Notes: a model not told the origin generated them from the sequence alone. A stretch of DNA of 52,790 nt from Deinococcales bacterium (GCA_013298595.1 JAAFIG010000031.1:1-52790); one strand, 5' to 3'; shown: positions 9,169 through 18,268, counted from the first letter of the stretch. Numbers and translations: made by a program.

Positions 9169-9354
9169 ATGAAAGAAACTGCGCCGCAAAAAAAGGGTAA
9201 AATAACCAGTTATTTGTTGCGTCTCGAGCCAAGCAGCAGTGGTGAGCATGTCCTTTTAACAGATTTAATCAGTGGTGAACGTCTCGAGTTTGACTCACTC
9301 GAGGAAGTTCAAGCGCATCTAACAAAATCTAAGATACGACATGGGTTACGATGA
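9169..9354 (+). CDS. Small protein of 61 residues upstream of the BTAD regulator, unknown
   Basis: I do not recognise the family. The N-terminus is basic (KETAPQKKGKIT). A short beta-rich core follows, with LLRLEPSSSGEHVLLTDLIS and LEFDSLEEVQAHL. That core resembles small proteins in which a regulated property is described per sequence, but no assignment is possible. The stop is 3 bases before the ATG of the large regulator at 9358, so the two are surely one transcript. A -10 box at 9157-9162 suggests a leaderless message. It may be a partner or leader of the regulator. Confidence 0.7.
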   Translation: MKETAPQKKGKITSYLLRLEPSSSGEHVLLTDLISGERLEFDSLEEVQAHLTKSKIRHGLR

Positions 9355-9357
9355 AGT

Positions 9358-12246
9358 ATGTTGCTACGGGTTTTGCGTCATCCTTGTGTTGAAAAAGGAG
9401 AGCTGCATACTGCTTTGACATTGACGAAACCCGCGCTGTTATTGTGTTATTTAGCATTGCAAGGCGATTGGGTTTCGCGAATTACCTTAGCAGATTTAGT
9501 GCGTCCCGATGCTGATGAGGAAACAGCGCGACATCAATTACGAATTTTGCTGCATCGGGCTAAAGCCCTACCTTGGGCAGAAGGTCTCGAGATTGAAGTT
9601 GGGCGGGTGCGTTTTGCAGTGCAAACCGATGTTGGTTTATTCCGAGAAGCGATTGGGCAAACAAATTGGGCTGCTGCTCTCGAGTTGTACGCGCAGCCTT
9701 TGTTGAAGGATGCCACAGAAATCAGTTTGGTATTTGATGAATGGTTATTGCTTGAACGTCAACGTCTGCATGATGCTTGGTGCGAAGCGTTACTCGCGCA
9801 AACCCATGTTTTCTTGCAATCCGAACAATTTGTCGCAGCCATAGATTTGTTACAGCGTTTACTCGAGCAAAACGAATTTGATGAAGCTATTGTGCAGTTG
9901 TACATGAAAACCTTGTACTTGGCAGGGCAACGTGAAACAGCTTTGCAGGTCTTTGAGCGATTTTCGCATTTATTGCAGACAGAAATGAATGCTTTGCCCA
10001 GTGCTGAAACTCTGGAAATCCAACGGGTTATTTTGGCAGCTAAACCACTCGAACTTGGCGTAGAAACGGTGCGGGTACCACTCGAGGTTTTGCGTCCACC
10101 CAGTTTAATTGGACGCGAATTGCCAATGCAGGCGTTGCGGACAACCCAAGCAATGTGTGTTGTGGTGACTGGTGAACCAGGGGTGGGTAAAACCCGTTTT
10201 GTACAAGAAGTCATGCCGAATGCGGTGTTATTGCGTTGTAGCGAGGGTTTATCAACGGTTAGTTGTGCGCCACTGTTGGGGTTTGCCAGTGAATTGCTGA
10301 CCCCAGCTAATCTCGAGGCATTAGGCAGTTACCAAGTGGATTTAGCACGTTTACTGCCTGAATTGCCACAAGTTCTGGATGCCGATAAGGACTCGAGTTA
10401 CAGTAAAATTCGTTTGCTCGAGGCTTTGGCACGGTTATTTGAAATGCAAGCACAGCCATTATTTTTTGATGATTTGCAATGGGCAGATAGCAGTACCTTG
10501 GAGTTGCTGAGCTTATTACTGACCCGTGGCAAAATTCGGGTTTTTGCGACAATTCGTACTGAAGCTTTGCATGGGCAACTCGAGCAGTTGTTAGCCGCTT
10601 GGAAAGCCGAACGGATTGCATTAGAGCCATTGTCATTGGCAGCTGTTCAGGTTTTACTCTCGAGTTTGGTGGGTCGTGAGGAAACGTATCCTGTGTTTGC
10701 ACAATTTTTATTTGCCCGCAGTGGTGGGAATAGTTTTTTTCTACTCGAGATGCTACGGGCTTTATTTGAATCGGGTGCTTTACGCATTGTTAATGGAGCT
10801 TGGCATAGCGCTTTAGATCAGATCACTGCCGATTATCACGAATTTAGAGTACCTAACCGAGTCTCGGATTTGGTTTTGGCTCGGGTAGCGCGTTTATCCG
10901 AAACCACAAAGACTGTACTAATGGCAGCCAGTGTGCTTGGTAATGATTTTACTGTGGCAGCTTTGCAACACCTGACCGATTACAGCTCAGATGGCATACT
11001 GGCAGCCCTCGAGGATTTAGAAAAAATAGGTATGATTCGTGGGCAACGAATTACCCATGATTTGCTGCGCCAATCAGTGTATCAGCATGTATCGCATTTT
11101 AGAAAACAACACTGGCATGGCAAAGCTGCGTTGTTACTGAATTTACCACGTGTGGCTCGAGCTGAGCATTATCTTATTGCCACTCAAGTAAATGCAGCAA
11201 TTCAATTATTTTTTGAAGAAATACTCTATCGTAAGCGTCTTGGTTTGTTGCGAGAAGCTGTAGAAATAGTGCAACGTATTTTGCAACTCGAGCCTGAAAA
11301 CCTTGAAGCTTTGGTGCAAAGTGCCATGCTTTACTCGTTGTTAGGTGAACACAAAGAAGCCAATACTCGAGCCACAAAAGTTTTAGAGCATAGCCAAAAA
11401 CCAGAGCATCGTTGTCAAGCACTTAATGTTCAAGCCAATTTAGCTTTTCATCAGGGTAGGTTATCCGAGGCAGCTGATGCTATCGAAGCGGCTTTGGCAT
11501 TAGCCCAAACTTTTGTTCGCACCGATGCTGACCTCGAGGAAACCGCTTTTGATATTTTTGAAGGACAAGCCCGTTATGAAGAATGTATGACGATATTAAC
11601 TGCGGCTCGAACACGGTTAATTGCTTTTGGCGACAGTGGCGATTTATCTGTGATTGTCTCGAGTTTAGCGGCTGTTTATGATGATATTGGTCGGTACGAA
11701 GAAGCTCTCGAGTTGCACTTTGAAGCGCTTGCAATTGCTAAGCGTTGCCAAGCTCGGTATGCCCATGTCAATGCGGCTGTTCAAATCATGTGGGGTTTAC
11801 ACCGCGCCAAGCGTGAACAAGAAGCTGTGCAGATTGGCGAAGAAGCCCTTGCTCTTGGTGAGTATGGCAACACCACCTATTTACGCAATGGTTTAGGTGC
11901 ATCGTATATGCACCTTGGTCAGCTCGAGCCAGCTTGCCACCATTACGAGCACAATACGAGGCACGGTAGTACTGTTACACAGACTTTGGCTTGGGGCAGA
12001 TTGGCTGGTTTGTACCATCAATTAGGACGCGAAACCGATTGCCAACAAGCTGTTGCTCAGGCGCTCGAGTATGCCATAACAACCGAAGTACCTTTTGCTC
12101 GAATTAGGGCTGCCATTGCTGTTTTAAACCACGGCTCTGATCTTCAACTCGAGCAGATTTTACCGCTAATTAAAAATTTTCATACCCCAGATACCTTGGC
12201 GCAAAGTGAATTAGAGGCTGCCTTACAAGCTCGAGGAATCACGTAA
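9358..12246 (+). CDS. Large transcriptional regulator: winged helix + BTAD + AAA ATPase + TPR
   Basis: The product has 962 residues. Residues 1-95 resemble an OmpR-like winged helix (LCYLALQGDWVSR...). Residues 95-230 form the bacterial transcriptional activation domain (BTAD) common in SARP-type activators. An AAA/NTPase module has Walker A GEPGVGKT at residues 272-279 and Walker B FFDDLQWAD around D371-D372. The last 350 residues are TPR-like repeats. Such MalT/SARP-type proteins are ATP-dependent activators, probably switched by a ligand or protein bound to the repeats. Its target is unknown. The small protein 3 bases upstream is the obvious candidate partner. Confidence 0.88.
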   Translation: MLLRVLRHPCVEKGELHTALTLTKPALLLCYLALQGDWVSRITLADLVRPDADEETARHQLRILLHRAKALPWAEGLEIEVGRVRFAVQTDVGLFREAIGQTNWAAALELYAQPLLKDATEISLVFDEWLLLERQRLHDAWCEALLAQTHVFLQSEQFVAAIDLLQRLLEQNEFDEAIVQLYMKTLYLAGQRETALQVFERFSHLLQTEMNALPSAETLEIQRVILAAKPLELGVETVRVPLEVLRPPSLIGRELPMQALRTTQAMCVVVTGEPGVGKTRFVQEVMPNAVLLRCSEGLSTVSCAPLLGFASELLTPANLEALGSYQVDLARLLPELPQVLDADKDSSYSKIRLLEALARLFEMQAQPLFFDDLQWADSSTLELLSLLLTRGKIRVFATIRTEALHGQLEQLLAAWKAERIALEPLSLAAVQVLLSSLVGREETYPVFAQFLFARSGGNSFFLLEMLRALFESGALRIVNGAWHSALDQITADYHEFRVPNRVSDLVLARVARLSETTKTVLMAASVLGNDFTVAALQHLTDYSSDGILAALEDLEKIGMIRGQRITHDLLRQSVYQHVSHFRKQHWHGKAALLLNLPRVARAEHYLIATQVNAAIQLFFEEILYRKRLGLLREAVEIVQRILQLEPENLEALVQSAMLYSLLGEHKEANTRATKVLEHSQKPEHRCQALNVQANLAFHQGRLSEAADAIEAALALAQTFVRTDADLEETAFDIFEGQARYEECMTILTAARTRLIAFGDSGDLSVIVSSLAAVYDDIGRYEEALELHFEALAIAKRCQARYAHVNAAVQIMWGLHRAKREQEAVQIGEEALALGEYGNTTYLRNGLGASYMHLGQLEPACHHYEHNTRHGSTVTQTLAWGRLAGLYHQLGRETDCQQAVAQALEYAITTEVPFARIRAAIAVLNHGSDLQLEQILPLIKNFHTPDTLAQSELEAALQARGIT

Positions 12247-12249
12247 ACT
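12244..12249 (+). promoter_or_regulatory. -10 box TAAACT for the gene at 12257
   Basis: TAAACT ends 7 nt before the ATG and overlaps the stop codon (12244-12246) of the preceding regulator gene. There is no ribosome binding site. Confidence 0.5.
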
Positions 12250-12256
12250 AACGACT

Positions 12257-12760
12257 ATGCGTTCTGTTACCCAGTGGCTTGAAATGATTGCTCGTACCCA
12301 ACCAAGTGAATTTGCCATTCGGGCTTTAAGGCTGCAACTCGAGCGTGAAAAACAGTTTTTGCAACCCCAAGAACTCGAGACTATTCAAATGGCGCTTAGT
12401 CAACTCGAGGTGACCCCAGTTGCTACCACGCAATTTGGTGTTGTTAATATTGATTATCGCCCCGAAGGAATGGGTGGCAAAGGCAGATTGTATCTCGAAG
12501 TTGGTGGCAGAACCATGCGTGAATTACTCGAGAATCCTGTGCTTGATGATTTACAAATTTATATTTTCTTACAACACAACAAATTTGCTGGTTTACAAGT
12601 GGATGCTGCTAAAACCCTGCCACAGCGCCTCAAAGAAGCAAGCGCAGAACTTAATAACCTCGATCTCGAGTTGCTTGATTGCCCAGATATCAATCTCAAA
12701 GGTGCAACTATTGCCACCATCCTCGAGTTAGCTGTGCAGCAATTTATTAATTTGTACTAA
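12257..12760 (+). CDS. Conserved-looking protein of 167 residues, unknown function
   Basis: I do not recognise this protein. It is soluble and mixed alpha/beta. Residues 1-50 are helical and charged (LRLQLEREKQFLQ, LETIQMALSQLEV). The middle reads GVVNIDYRPEGMGGKGRLYL, and a C-terminal part ends in a helix LELAVQQFINLY. There is no signal peptide, membrane segment or metal motif. It lies between the BTAD regulator and deoC on the same strand with gaps of about 10 bases. Each of these genes also has its own apparent -10 box, so they may be expressed independently. Confidence 0.65.
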   Translation: MRSVTQWLEMIARTQPSEFAIRALRLQLEREKQFLQPQELETIQMALSQLEVTPVATTQFGVVNIDYRPEGMGGKGRLYLEVGGRTMRELLENPVLDDLQIYIFLQHNKFAGLQVDAAKTLPQRLKEASAELNNLDLELLDCPDINLKGATIATILELAVQQFINLY

Positions 12761-12763
12761 ACT
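12758..12763 (+). promoter_or_regulatory. -10 box TAAACT for deoC
   Basis: TAAACT ends 6 nt before the deoC ATG, and its TAA is also the stop codon of the upstream gene. There is no ribosome binding site. Confidence 0.5.
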
Positions 12764-12769
12764 ACTGCC

Positions 12770-13744
12770 ATGACTTTAGCAACCACCGACCTTTGGCTTG
12801 AACGTAACCCAGGTATGGCACTTGATCTTGATTGGGTTCAGGAGACTCGAGTCAATAAAAGTGCAGTGGAACGCCGAGCTGCCACCATTGGTACGCGTCG
12901 GACTGTGAAGAAAGAATTTCAGGCGGCTTGGTTGCTCAGAGCCATCACTTTAATTGACTTAACCACACTTTCTGCCGACGATACCGATACCAATGTGCAA
13001 CGCTTGTGTGCCAAAGCACGAAATCCTGTCCGACCAGATTTACTCGAGGCACTGGAAGTTAGTGTCTTAGGCATCACAACAGGCGCGGTTTGTGTGTACC
13101 ATCCTTTTGTTCGCACAGCTGTAAAAGCCCTAGAAGGTAGCGCTGTACCTGTTGCGGCTGTCAGTACGGCGTTTCCAGCAGGGCTTGCCCCGATGAAAAC
13201 GCGACTCGAGGAAGTCCGAGCCAGTGTGGCTGATGGTGCAGCCGAAATTGATATGGTGATTACTCGAGGGGCTGTGCTTGGCAATAAATGGCAAGCCCTG
13301 TACGACGAAGTTCGTCAAGTCCGCGAAGCATGTGGTGAATCCAGATTAAAAGTCATTCTTGGCACAGGCGAACTTGGTAGTTTAAGCAATGTCGCCAGAG
13401 CCAGCTTAGTGGCTATGATGGCAGGTGCAGATTTTATTAAAACCAGCACAGGCAAAGAAAGCGTGAATGCCACGCTGCCAGTTTCTCTGGTGATGGCAAG
13501 ACAAATTAGGGCATACCTTGAGCGCACAGGTATCCGCGTTGGTTATAAACCCGCAGGTGGTATCCGAGCTGCAAAAAACGCCCTCGAGTACATGTTTTTA
13601 ATGCGAGACGAACTTGGTTTACCGTGGTGTGAGGCGCACTTATTCCGATTTGGTGCCAGCGGCTTATTAACCGATATTGAACGGCAACTCGAGCATTTTG
13701 TCACAGGTAAATACTCGAGTGCTAAACGCCACGCGATGCCGTAA
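12770..13744 (+). CDS. deoC: Deoxyribose-phosphate aldolase
   Basis: The enzyme cleaves 2-deoxyribose 5-phosphate to glyceraldehyde 3-phosphate and acetaldehyde in deoxynucleoside breakdown. The TIM-barrel motifs are visible: TLIDLTTL, a conserved Cys-Val-Tyr strand, EIDMVITRG, and the Schiff-base lysine K224 in FIKTSTGK. A second conserved lysine follows in VGYKPAGGIR. At 324 residues it is the long, eukaryote-like form rather than the roughly 220-residue short bacterial form. The next gene is convergent, and a strong hairpin at 13764-13791 separates them. Confidence 0.95.
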   Translation: MTLATTDLWLERNPGMALDLDWVQETRVNKSAVERRAATIGTRRTVKKEFQAAWLLRAITLIDLTTLSADDTDTNVQRLCAKARNPVRPDLLEALEVSVLGITTGAVCVYHPFVRTAVKALEGSAVPVAAVSTAFPAGLAPMKTRLEEVRASVADGAAEIDMVITRGAVLGNKWQALYDEVRQVREACGESRLKVILGTGELGSLSNVARASLVAMMAGADFIKTSTGKESVNATLPVSLVMARQIRAYLERTGIRVGYKPAGGIRAAKNALEYMFLMRDELGLPWCEAHLFRFGASGLLTDIERQLEHFVTGKYSSAKRHAMP

Positions 13745-13763
13745 ATTCTGTATCACTTTGTAA

Positions 13764-13791
13764 AAACGGTCAGGCATAAGCCTGACCGTTT
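13764..13791. terminator. Bidirectional terminator between deoC and the methyltransferase
   Basis: A 12-bp perfect stem AAACGGTCAGGC/GCCTGACCGTTT has a 4-base ATAA loop, with T-rich sequence on the plus side. It lies between convergent genes. Confidence 0.85.
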
Positions 13792-13806
13792 CCTTTGGCT
13801 CGAGTT

Positions 13807-14592
13807 TTACACTTTGGTGGTGCGTAAATGAAACGACCAAGGTGTTTTAATGGGTGTTTCAAGTTCTTTGTAGCGTTCGTTCATGAATGGTTTGATGGCA
13901 CGACCCGCTTCAAAACGAAGTTCGATGGGAATGTTCTTAGTAAAACTGTATAAACCATCCTCGAGGGCTTCGACAACTTCAAGAGGTGTATGCGAAACCT
14001 CCCAGCGGGCAATAACAGTTTCTTGTGGGGTCAGTCCTCGGTTCTCTAGGTACGCAAGACTGGTATTCAGGGCGACTCGGTGTCCACCGCGTTGGACAGG
14101 GTGTCCAAGTTTCTCGAGGGCTTTGCACCATTCATCTTGAATTTCGAGTTCGGCACTGCTGGCATCAGGTGAATCCCAACCTTCAAATAAAAATCCGCCC
14201 GGACTGAGAACGCGGACGGCTTCATCTAAGGCTGTGGTTAAGTCTGGTACGAGATGCCAGACATGGACTGCAATGATTCCTTGGAATGTGGCATTGGCAA
14301 ATGGGAGTTCTTGGGCATCTGCCGTGACTAACGAAACTCTTCTCGAGACTCCAGCGAATTTTTGGCGAAAGGCACTCATCATTTCAGGGTCTATGTCAAC
14401 ACCTGTGAATTGAACACCTCTGGCAACGATTGGCATAGCGATTCTGCCCGTACCGACACCAATTTCTAGGATGTGCTGTGTTCCTTTGTATTCGCGCTCA
14501 AGCGGTTCTACAATGGAGGTAGCAATCCGTCCGGAGACTTCCGGCGGGTGATAACGGTTACGGTCATAGGCGCGGGCGACGCGCAAGCTCAT
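13807..14592 (-). CDS. SAM-dependent class I methyltransferase
   Basis: The product has 261 residues. Motif I is ILEIGVGTGRIAMPI, followed by the acidic loop FTGVDIDPEMM, the post-motif TADAQELPFANATFQGI and VRVLSPGGFLFEGW. This is the Methyltransf_11 pattern of small-molecule or quinone-type methyltransferases. The substrate is not predictable. The start at 14592 follows GGAGG (14599-14603). The frame stays open another 131 codons upstream, but that stretch has no family similarity and is probably non-coding. Confidence 0.88.
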   Translation of the reverse strand: MSLRVARAYDRNRYHPPEVSGRIATSIVEPLEREYKGTQHILEIGVGTGRIAMPIVARGVQFTGVDIDPEMMSAFRQKFAGVSRRVSLVTADAQELPFANATFQGIIAVHVWHLVPDLTTALDEAVRVLSPGGFLFEGWDSPDASSAELEIQDEWCKALEKLGHPVQRGGHRVALNTSLAYLENRGLTPQETVIARWEVSHTPLEVVEALEDGLYSFTKNIPIELRFEAGRAIKPFMNERYKELETPIKTPWSFHLRTTKV

Positions 14593-14743
14593 TTTTTGCC
14601 TCCGCGCAGATATTAACAAACCGCTTCTATATCGGCAAGTGGCAAAACGAAATCTGACAATGCAAACTTGACACCAAACAAAGGTTCTTACGTAAACGCT
14701 TGCAGCTAAACCCTGTTCGGAACAATGTAAAAGCCCGAGCCTA

Positions 14744-15043
14744 TCACGAAGTTGCCGCCATAATCCGTAATAGAATGGTTGTGGCTGGTACTTTTTGCTT
14801 GCCTCCAACAGGAGAGAGTTTATGCACACCTCGAACTGTGCAAGCCTCGAGTGGACGCAAGTGTATAAATTCGAGTCCAATGTCAATAACTGCTTCTGAT
14901 TCAAGACAAATGTATAAAGTTTCTTGAGGGTTGCTATCTTCGATTGGGTGCTCGAGACGTAAAGTTTCGACTCGAACTCCATCAAGTGGAATTGGGAAAC
15001 CGCCTTGGCTTTGACTAACGCGTAGTAAGTGAGTGCCTTTCAT
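14744..15043 (-). CDS. Small protein of 99 residues, possibly cupin-like
   Basis: The sequence is beta-rich with cupin-like spacing (ETLYICLESEAVIDIGLEFIHLRP, then VHKLSPVGGKQKVPATTILL). It lacks the usual cupin metal histidines, so the fold is a guess. The start at 15043 is supported by a -10 box (TAGACT on the minus strand, 15051-15056) 7 nt upstream. The gene is divergent from the MFS transporter. The 151 bases between its stop and the methyltransferase start hold nothing I recognise. Confidence 0.55.
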   Translation of the reverse strand: MKGTHLLRVSQSQGGFPIPLDGVRVETLRLEHPIEDSNPQETLYICLESEAVIDIGLEFIHLRPLEACTVRGVHKLSPVGGKQKVPATTILLRIMAATS

Positions 15044-15050
15044 TGGCTCG

Positions 15051-15056
15051 AGTCTA
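15051..15056 (-). promoter_or_regulatory. -10 box TAGACT for the 99-residue protein, overlapping CTCGAG
   Basis: TAGACT (minus strand) ends 7 nt before the ATG at 15043, and its CT starts a CTCGAG (15048-15053). Confidence 0.45.
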
Positions 15057-15121
15057 TACCTAAAAGCAATGACCCTATTGTTTTGATTACGTTTTAGGTT
15101 AAATTAATACTCGAGGTTTTT

Positions 15122-16348
15122 ATGAATCAGCGCCAACCTGCTCTTGGTTTTATTTTTGTCACACTTTTCATCGATATTTTGGGTCTGGGTCTGATTATTC
15201 CCGTGCTGCCAGAATTGATTAAACAATACGTTGGTGGTAACACCAGCCAAGCTTCGTTTTACTCAGGTGCACTCATCGCGGTGTATGCACTGATGCAGTT
15301 TATTTGCGCTCCAATTCTTGGTAGTTTATCCGACCAGTACGGTCGCCGCCCGATTATTTTGCTATCTTTATTTGGTTTAGGCGTGGATTACATTATTTTA
15401 GCCGTATCCCCTAATCTTGCATGGTTTTTTGTTGGACGGGTGATTGCAGGTATGACCTCAGGGAGTATTTCTGCCGCCACAGCTTATATTGCTGATATCA
15501 GCCCACCCGAAAAACGTGCTCAAAACTTTGGCATTATTGGCGCTGCTTTTGGACTGGGTTTCATCGCTGGACCAGCCCTTGGTGGTTTACTTGGTAAAAC
15601 AGGTCTGCATGTTCCTTTCTGGGTGGCAGCAGGCATCACCCTTGCCAATTGGTTATATGGATTACTGATCCTGCCAGAATCACTCAGCTTAGAAAATCGT
15701 CGCAAATTCTCTTGGACTCGAGCTAACCCCATAGACTCAATTCAGAACCTCAATAAATACCCAGTTGTGTTGGCATTAACTTTTAGTATTGTACTCTCGA
15801 GCTTAGCGCAAAATGCTTTACAAACAAATTGGGTGTTATACACAGGGTACAAATTTAATTGGGATACAGGACAAGTCGGATTATCTTTGGCTTTAGTGGG
15901 TATTACAGCGGCAATTATGCAAGGTGGTGTGATACGCATACTTTTACCAAAACTTGGTGAACGCCGAGCCATTTTACTTGGGCAAATCACCAGTATGCTC
16001 AGCTTTATTTTCTACGGTTTAGCCAGTGAGGGTTGGATGATGTACGCTATTATCATTGCAGGTGCTATTGGCAGTGTTGGCGGACCAGCTTTGCAGGGCT
16101 TAATTTCTAAAAGTGTTGCAGATAACGAACAAGGTGCGGTGCAAGGCAGCATTGCTAGTTTGAATAGCTTAACTGGCATTGTTGGACCAGTCATTGGCAG
16201 TGTGGCTTTTAGTTACTTTATTTCCGATGCTGCCCCCTTGAAAATACCAGGTATTGCATTTTTCCTTGGTGCTGGCTGCATTGCACTGTCCTTGATACTG
16301 ATTTTGCGCGCCTTTAACACCCCTGTCATCAAAGAACGTTTAACCTAA
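15122..16348 (+). CDS. MFS multidrug/tetracycline-type exporter (TetA-like)
   Basis: The product has 408 residues and about 12 membrane helices. The N-terminus LGFIFVTLFIDILGLGLIIP, the loop motif GSLSDQYGRRPII and SGSISAATAYIADISPPEKR are the hallmarks of the TCR/Tet family of drug-proton antiporters. The substrate is unknown. GAGGT at 15113-15117 serves as ribosome binding site. CTCGAG is sparse here, with only two sites in 1.2 kb. The stop is only 6 bases from the convergent ruvX stop and no terminator is visible between them. Confidence 0.88.
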   Translation: MNQRQPALGFIFVTLFIDILGLGLIIPVLPELIKQYVGGNTSQASFYSGALIAVYALMQFICAPILGSLSDQYGRRPIILLSLFGLGVDYIILAVSPNLAWFFVGRVIAGMTSGSISAATAYIADISPPEKRAQNFGIIGAAFGLGFIAGPALGGLLGKTGLHVPFWVAAGITLANWLYGLLILPESLSLENRRKFSWTRANPIDSIQNLNKYPVVLALTFSIVLSSLAQNALQTNWVLYTGYKFNWDTGQVGLSLALVGITAAIMQGGVIRILLPKLGERRAILLGQITSMLSFIFYGLASEGWMMYAIIIAGAIGSVGGPALQGLISKSVADNEQGAVQGSIASLNSLTGIVGPVIGSVAFSYFISDAAPLKIPGIAFFLGAGCIALSLILILRAFNTPVIKERLT

Positions 16349-16354
16349 TGAGGT

Positions 16355-16831
16355 TCATTCAGATGTAGCTTCAATCTCGAGTTGTGTAGTATTAGCTAAC
16401 TCGAGTCGGCGTTTTTCGAGGTACGTTTCTAAAATCAATACCGCACTTTGGGCATCGGTTAAGCCTTTCTCGAGCCGATCTCGTTTATTGGTGGTAACAA
16501 GTAATTGGCTTTGTGCCAATTTGGTGCTAAAACGTTCGTCTTGTAAAACCAGTGGAATCCCAGCTCGCTCGAGGTCTTTGGCAAAAGCCCGAACCCGTTG
16601 GGTTTGCCCTGAGTACATGCCATCAGTGCGAAGTGGTAAACCCACAACCAGAAAATGGGCTTGTTCTTGCTGCATTTGTTTTTGCACAGCGGCAATATCA
16701 GCTGTTAATTTAATGCGTTTAACATACCCTCTGGGGAAAGCAAAACGCCCGCTCTCATCGCTGATGGCAAAGCCAATTCGAGCAATGCCAACATCTAAAG
16801 CAAGGGCTGGGAGTAAAAAAAGTTCGGACAT
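16355..16831 (-). CDS. ruvX: Putative pre-16S rRNA nuclease / Holliday junction resolvase-like YqgF
   Basis: The product has 158 residues and the RNase H-like YqgF fold. It has ALDVGIARIGFAISD near the N-terminus, VVGLPLRTDG in the middle, DERFST, and the final DAQSAVLILETYL. Asp, Glu and Asp of the presumed active site are all present. In other bacteria YqgF finishes the 5' end of 16S rRNA. The usual DVGTKRIGVA is here DVGIARIGFA, a mild variation. A -10 box (TATGCT, minus strand) lies 8 nt upstream, and GAGG is very close to the ATG. Confidence 0.92.
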   Translation of the reverse strand: MSELFLLPALALDVGIARIGFAISDESGRFAFPRGYVKRIKLTADIAAVQKQMQQEQAHFLVVGLPLRTDGMYSGQTQRVRAFAKDLERAGIPLVLQDERFSTKLAQSQLLVTTNKRDRLEKGLTDAQSAVLILETYLEKRRLELANTTQLEIEATSE

Positions 16832-16839
16832 CTGCCTCG

Positions 16840-16845
16840 AGCATA
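16840..16845 (-). promoter_or_regulatory. -10 box TATGCT for ruvX, overlapping CTCGAG
   Basis: TATGCT (minus strand) ends 8 nt before the ruvX ATG, and its CT begins a CTCGAG (16836-16841). Confidence 0.4.
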
Positions 16846-16898
16846 CCTGTTTTATGGTCCAGTGTCGGATTTGTGATGCGTTTGTGATTCTAAAGCGG

Positions 16899-16904
16899 TA
16901 GAAT
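16899..16904 (+). promoter_or_regulatory. -10 box TAGAAT for the gene at 16912
   Basis: TAGAAT ends 7 nt before the ATG at 16912, which has no ribosome binding site. Confidence 0.5.
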
Positions 16905-16911
16905 AGATGTA

Positions 16912-17433
16912 ATGACGCTTGACTTAACTTGGTTTGATTTGGTGTTAGCGATTTTGTTCGCTGGGATTGTGGTGCTTGGCGCTCGTCGTGGTTTGATTGG
17001 TTTAGTCACCAGTTTGGTTGGTTTATTATTGTGGTTTGTGGTCAATGTGCTTGGTAATATTCATCCTTTGGTCAGCTTTGTGTTGGCACTGGGTTCTGGG
17101 GCACTGTTGGCAATCATCAGCCGCAATTTCTTATCTGAAGTGATGGATAATCTCTCTGACATTTCTAATGCTGTTGCAGGGGGTGTGGGGGGGTTCTTTA
17201 TTGCCTTAGGTGTAGTCTGTGCGCTCGCGATGTCATTTCCAGTCAGTTATAACGCTGTAACTGAAAAATCAGCCTATCCAAGTGTTAGTTTACCGCTATG
17301 GATAGGTGAGGCAGTGCGTAAAAGTGCAGTGACAACTTGGCTAACCCAATCCTCGAGTCAAGGTGGTGTTGGTATTTGGGATGCAAGTGCAGGAGCTGTA
17401 CGCAATTTATTAATTCCAGATTACGCTCGTTAA
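16912..17433 (+). CDS. CvpA-like membrane protein
   Basis: The product has 173 residues. The N-terminus LTWFDLVLAILFAGIVVLGARRGLIGLV is the typical first CvpA helix pair (WxDxxxxxxxxxxxxxGxxRGxI). Two or three further membrane helices run to about residue 110, followed by a soluble tail. CvpA proteins are linked to colicin V production and envelope stress. Role here unknown. The stop is one base from the end of the convergent transglutaminase gene. Confidence 0.65.
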   Translation: MTLDLTWFDLVLAILFAGIVVLGARRGLIGLVTSLVGLLLWFVVNVLGNIHPLVSFVLALGSGALLAIISRNFLSEVMDNLSDISNAVAGGVGGFFIALGVVCALAMSFPVSYNAVTEKSAYPSVSLPLWIGEAVRKSAVTTWLTQSSSQGGVGIWDASAGAVRNLLIPDYAR

Positions 17434-17434
17434 T

Positions 17435-18262
17435 TCATTGTTGGGCTTGAATAAATACTTTGACACCTAGGGTTTCGGTGCCACCACCTCGGCGTAAACC
17501 ATGAACTGGGGCAATATCATCATAATCGCGTCCAGTACCAATCAGCACATGGTACTCGGACTCGAGCACATTGTTGGTCGGGTCAAAGCCAACCCAACCA
17601 ACCTCGGGAATAAAACACTCAAGCCAAGCATGGGTAGCTTCTGAGCCAATAAATTCTTTACCAGCGTAAATATACCCACTGACATAACGGGCTGGTATGC
17701 CTTGTGAACGACACACTGCCAGCATCGCATGCACATAATCTTGGCAGACACCTGTGCCACGTTGCATAAATTCCTCGAGTGAGGTTTCTACAGTGGTGCT
17801 ACCTGTTTGAAAAGTAAATCGTTGTTGTAAATGCTGATTTAAGCCAAGTAAATACTCAAGTAAATCGGTGCTTGGTTCTAAAGCTGGGTACTCGAGTGAA
17901 GCTGCCCAGTTTAATTCGAGTGGGATGCGTTTACTGCTGCTAAGGTATTCGATTTGTTGGCTGCGAATAGCTGCTAAGCTCGAGGCTTGGTTGCTGTTTG
18001 GGTATGGTTTAGGGTGTTTGACCACAATGCTATTGGTTTCGATTCGTAAAGCTGTGTGCGCTTCACGGATATGAAAATGATGCACGGTTGTACCAAAGTA
18101 ATCTGTGGTGCTGGTAATACCTGCATGTGGCTCGAGTTCGATACGAAATGCCAGTAAGCTTTGCTGGTCGGTATGGGCAGGTTGTAAGCGCACTTGATTG
18201 AATGAATCAAAGGCGGGTACAGGGTATTTGTATTCGGTGATATGTCGGATTTCGGCGCGCAC
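17435..18262 (-). CDS. Transglutaminase-like cysteine protease family protein
   Basis: The product has 275 residues. Residues 1-80 form the bacterial transglutaminase-like N-terminal domain (starting IRHITEYKYP). The papain-like core follows, with the triad C173 (GVCQDYVHAML), H211 (THAWLECF) and D227 (GWVGFDPTN). Such proteins are probable amidases or proteases, and no substrate can be named. The start is GTG, 6 nt after a -10 box (TAGCAT, minus strand, 18269-18274), with no ribosome binding site. Confidence 0.9.
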   Translation of the reverse strand: MRAEIRHITEYKYPVPAFDSFNQVRLQPAHTDQQSLLAFRIELEPHAGITSTTDYFGTTVHHFHIREAHTALRIETNSIVVKHPKPYPNSNQASSLAAIRSQQIEYLSSSKRIPLELNWAASLEYPALEPSTDLLEYLLGLNQHLQQRFTFQTGSTTVETSLEEFMQRGTGVCQDYVHAMLAVCRSQGIPARYVSGYIYAGKEFIGSEATHAWLECFIPEVGWVGFDPTNNVLESEYHVLIGTGRDYDDIAPVHGLRRGGGTETLGVKVFIQAQQ

Positions 18263-18268
18263 AGTGTC

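Noticed and set aside
14593-14985. 131-codon in-frame N-terminal extension of the methyltransferase
   Set aside because: It shows no family similarity and overlaps the 99-residue gene at 14744-15043. GGAGG sits right before the internal ATG at 14592.
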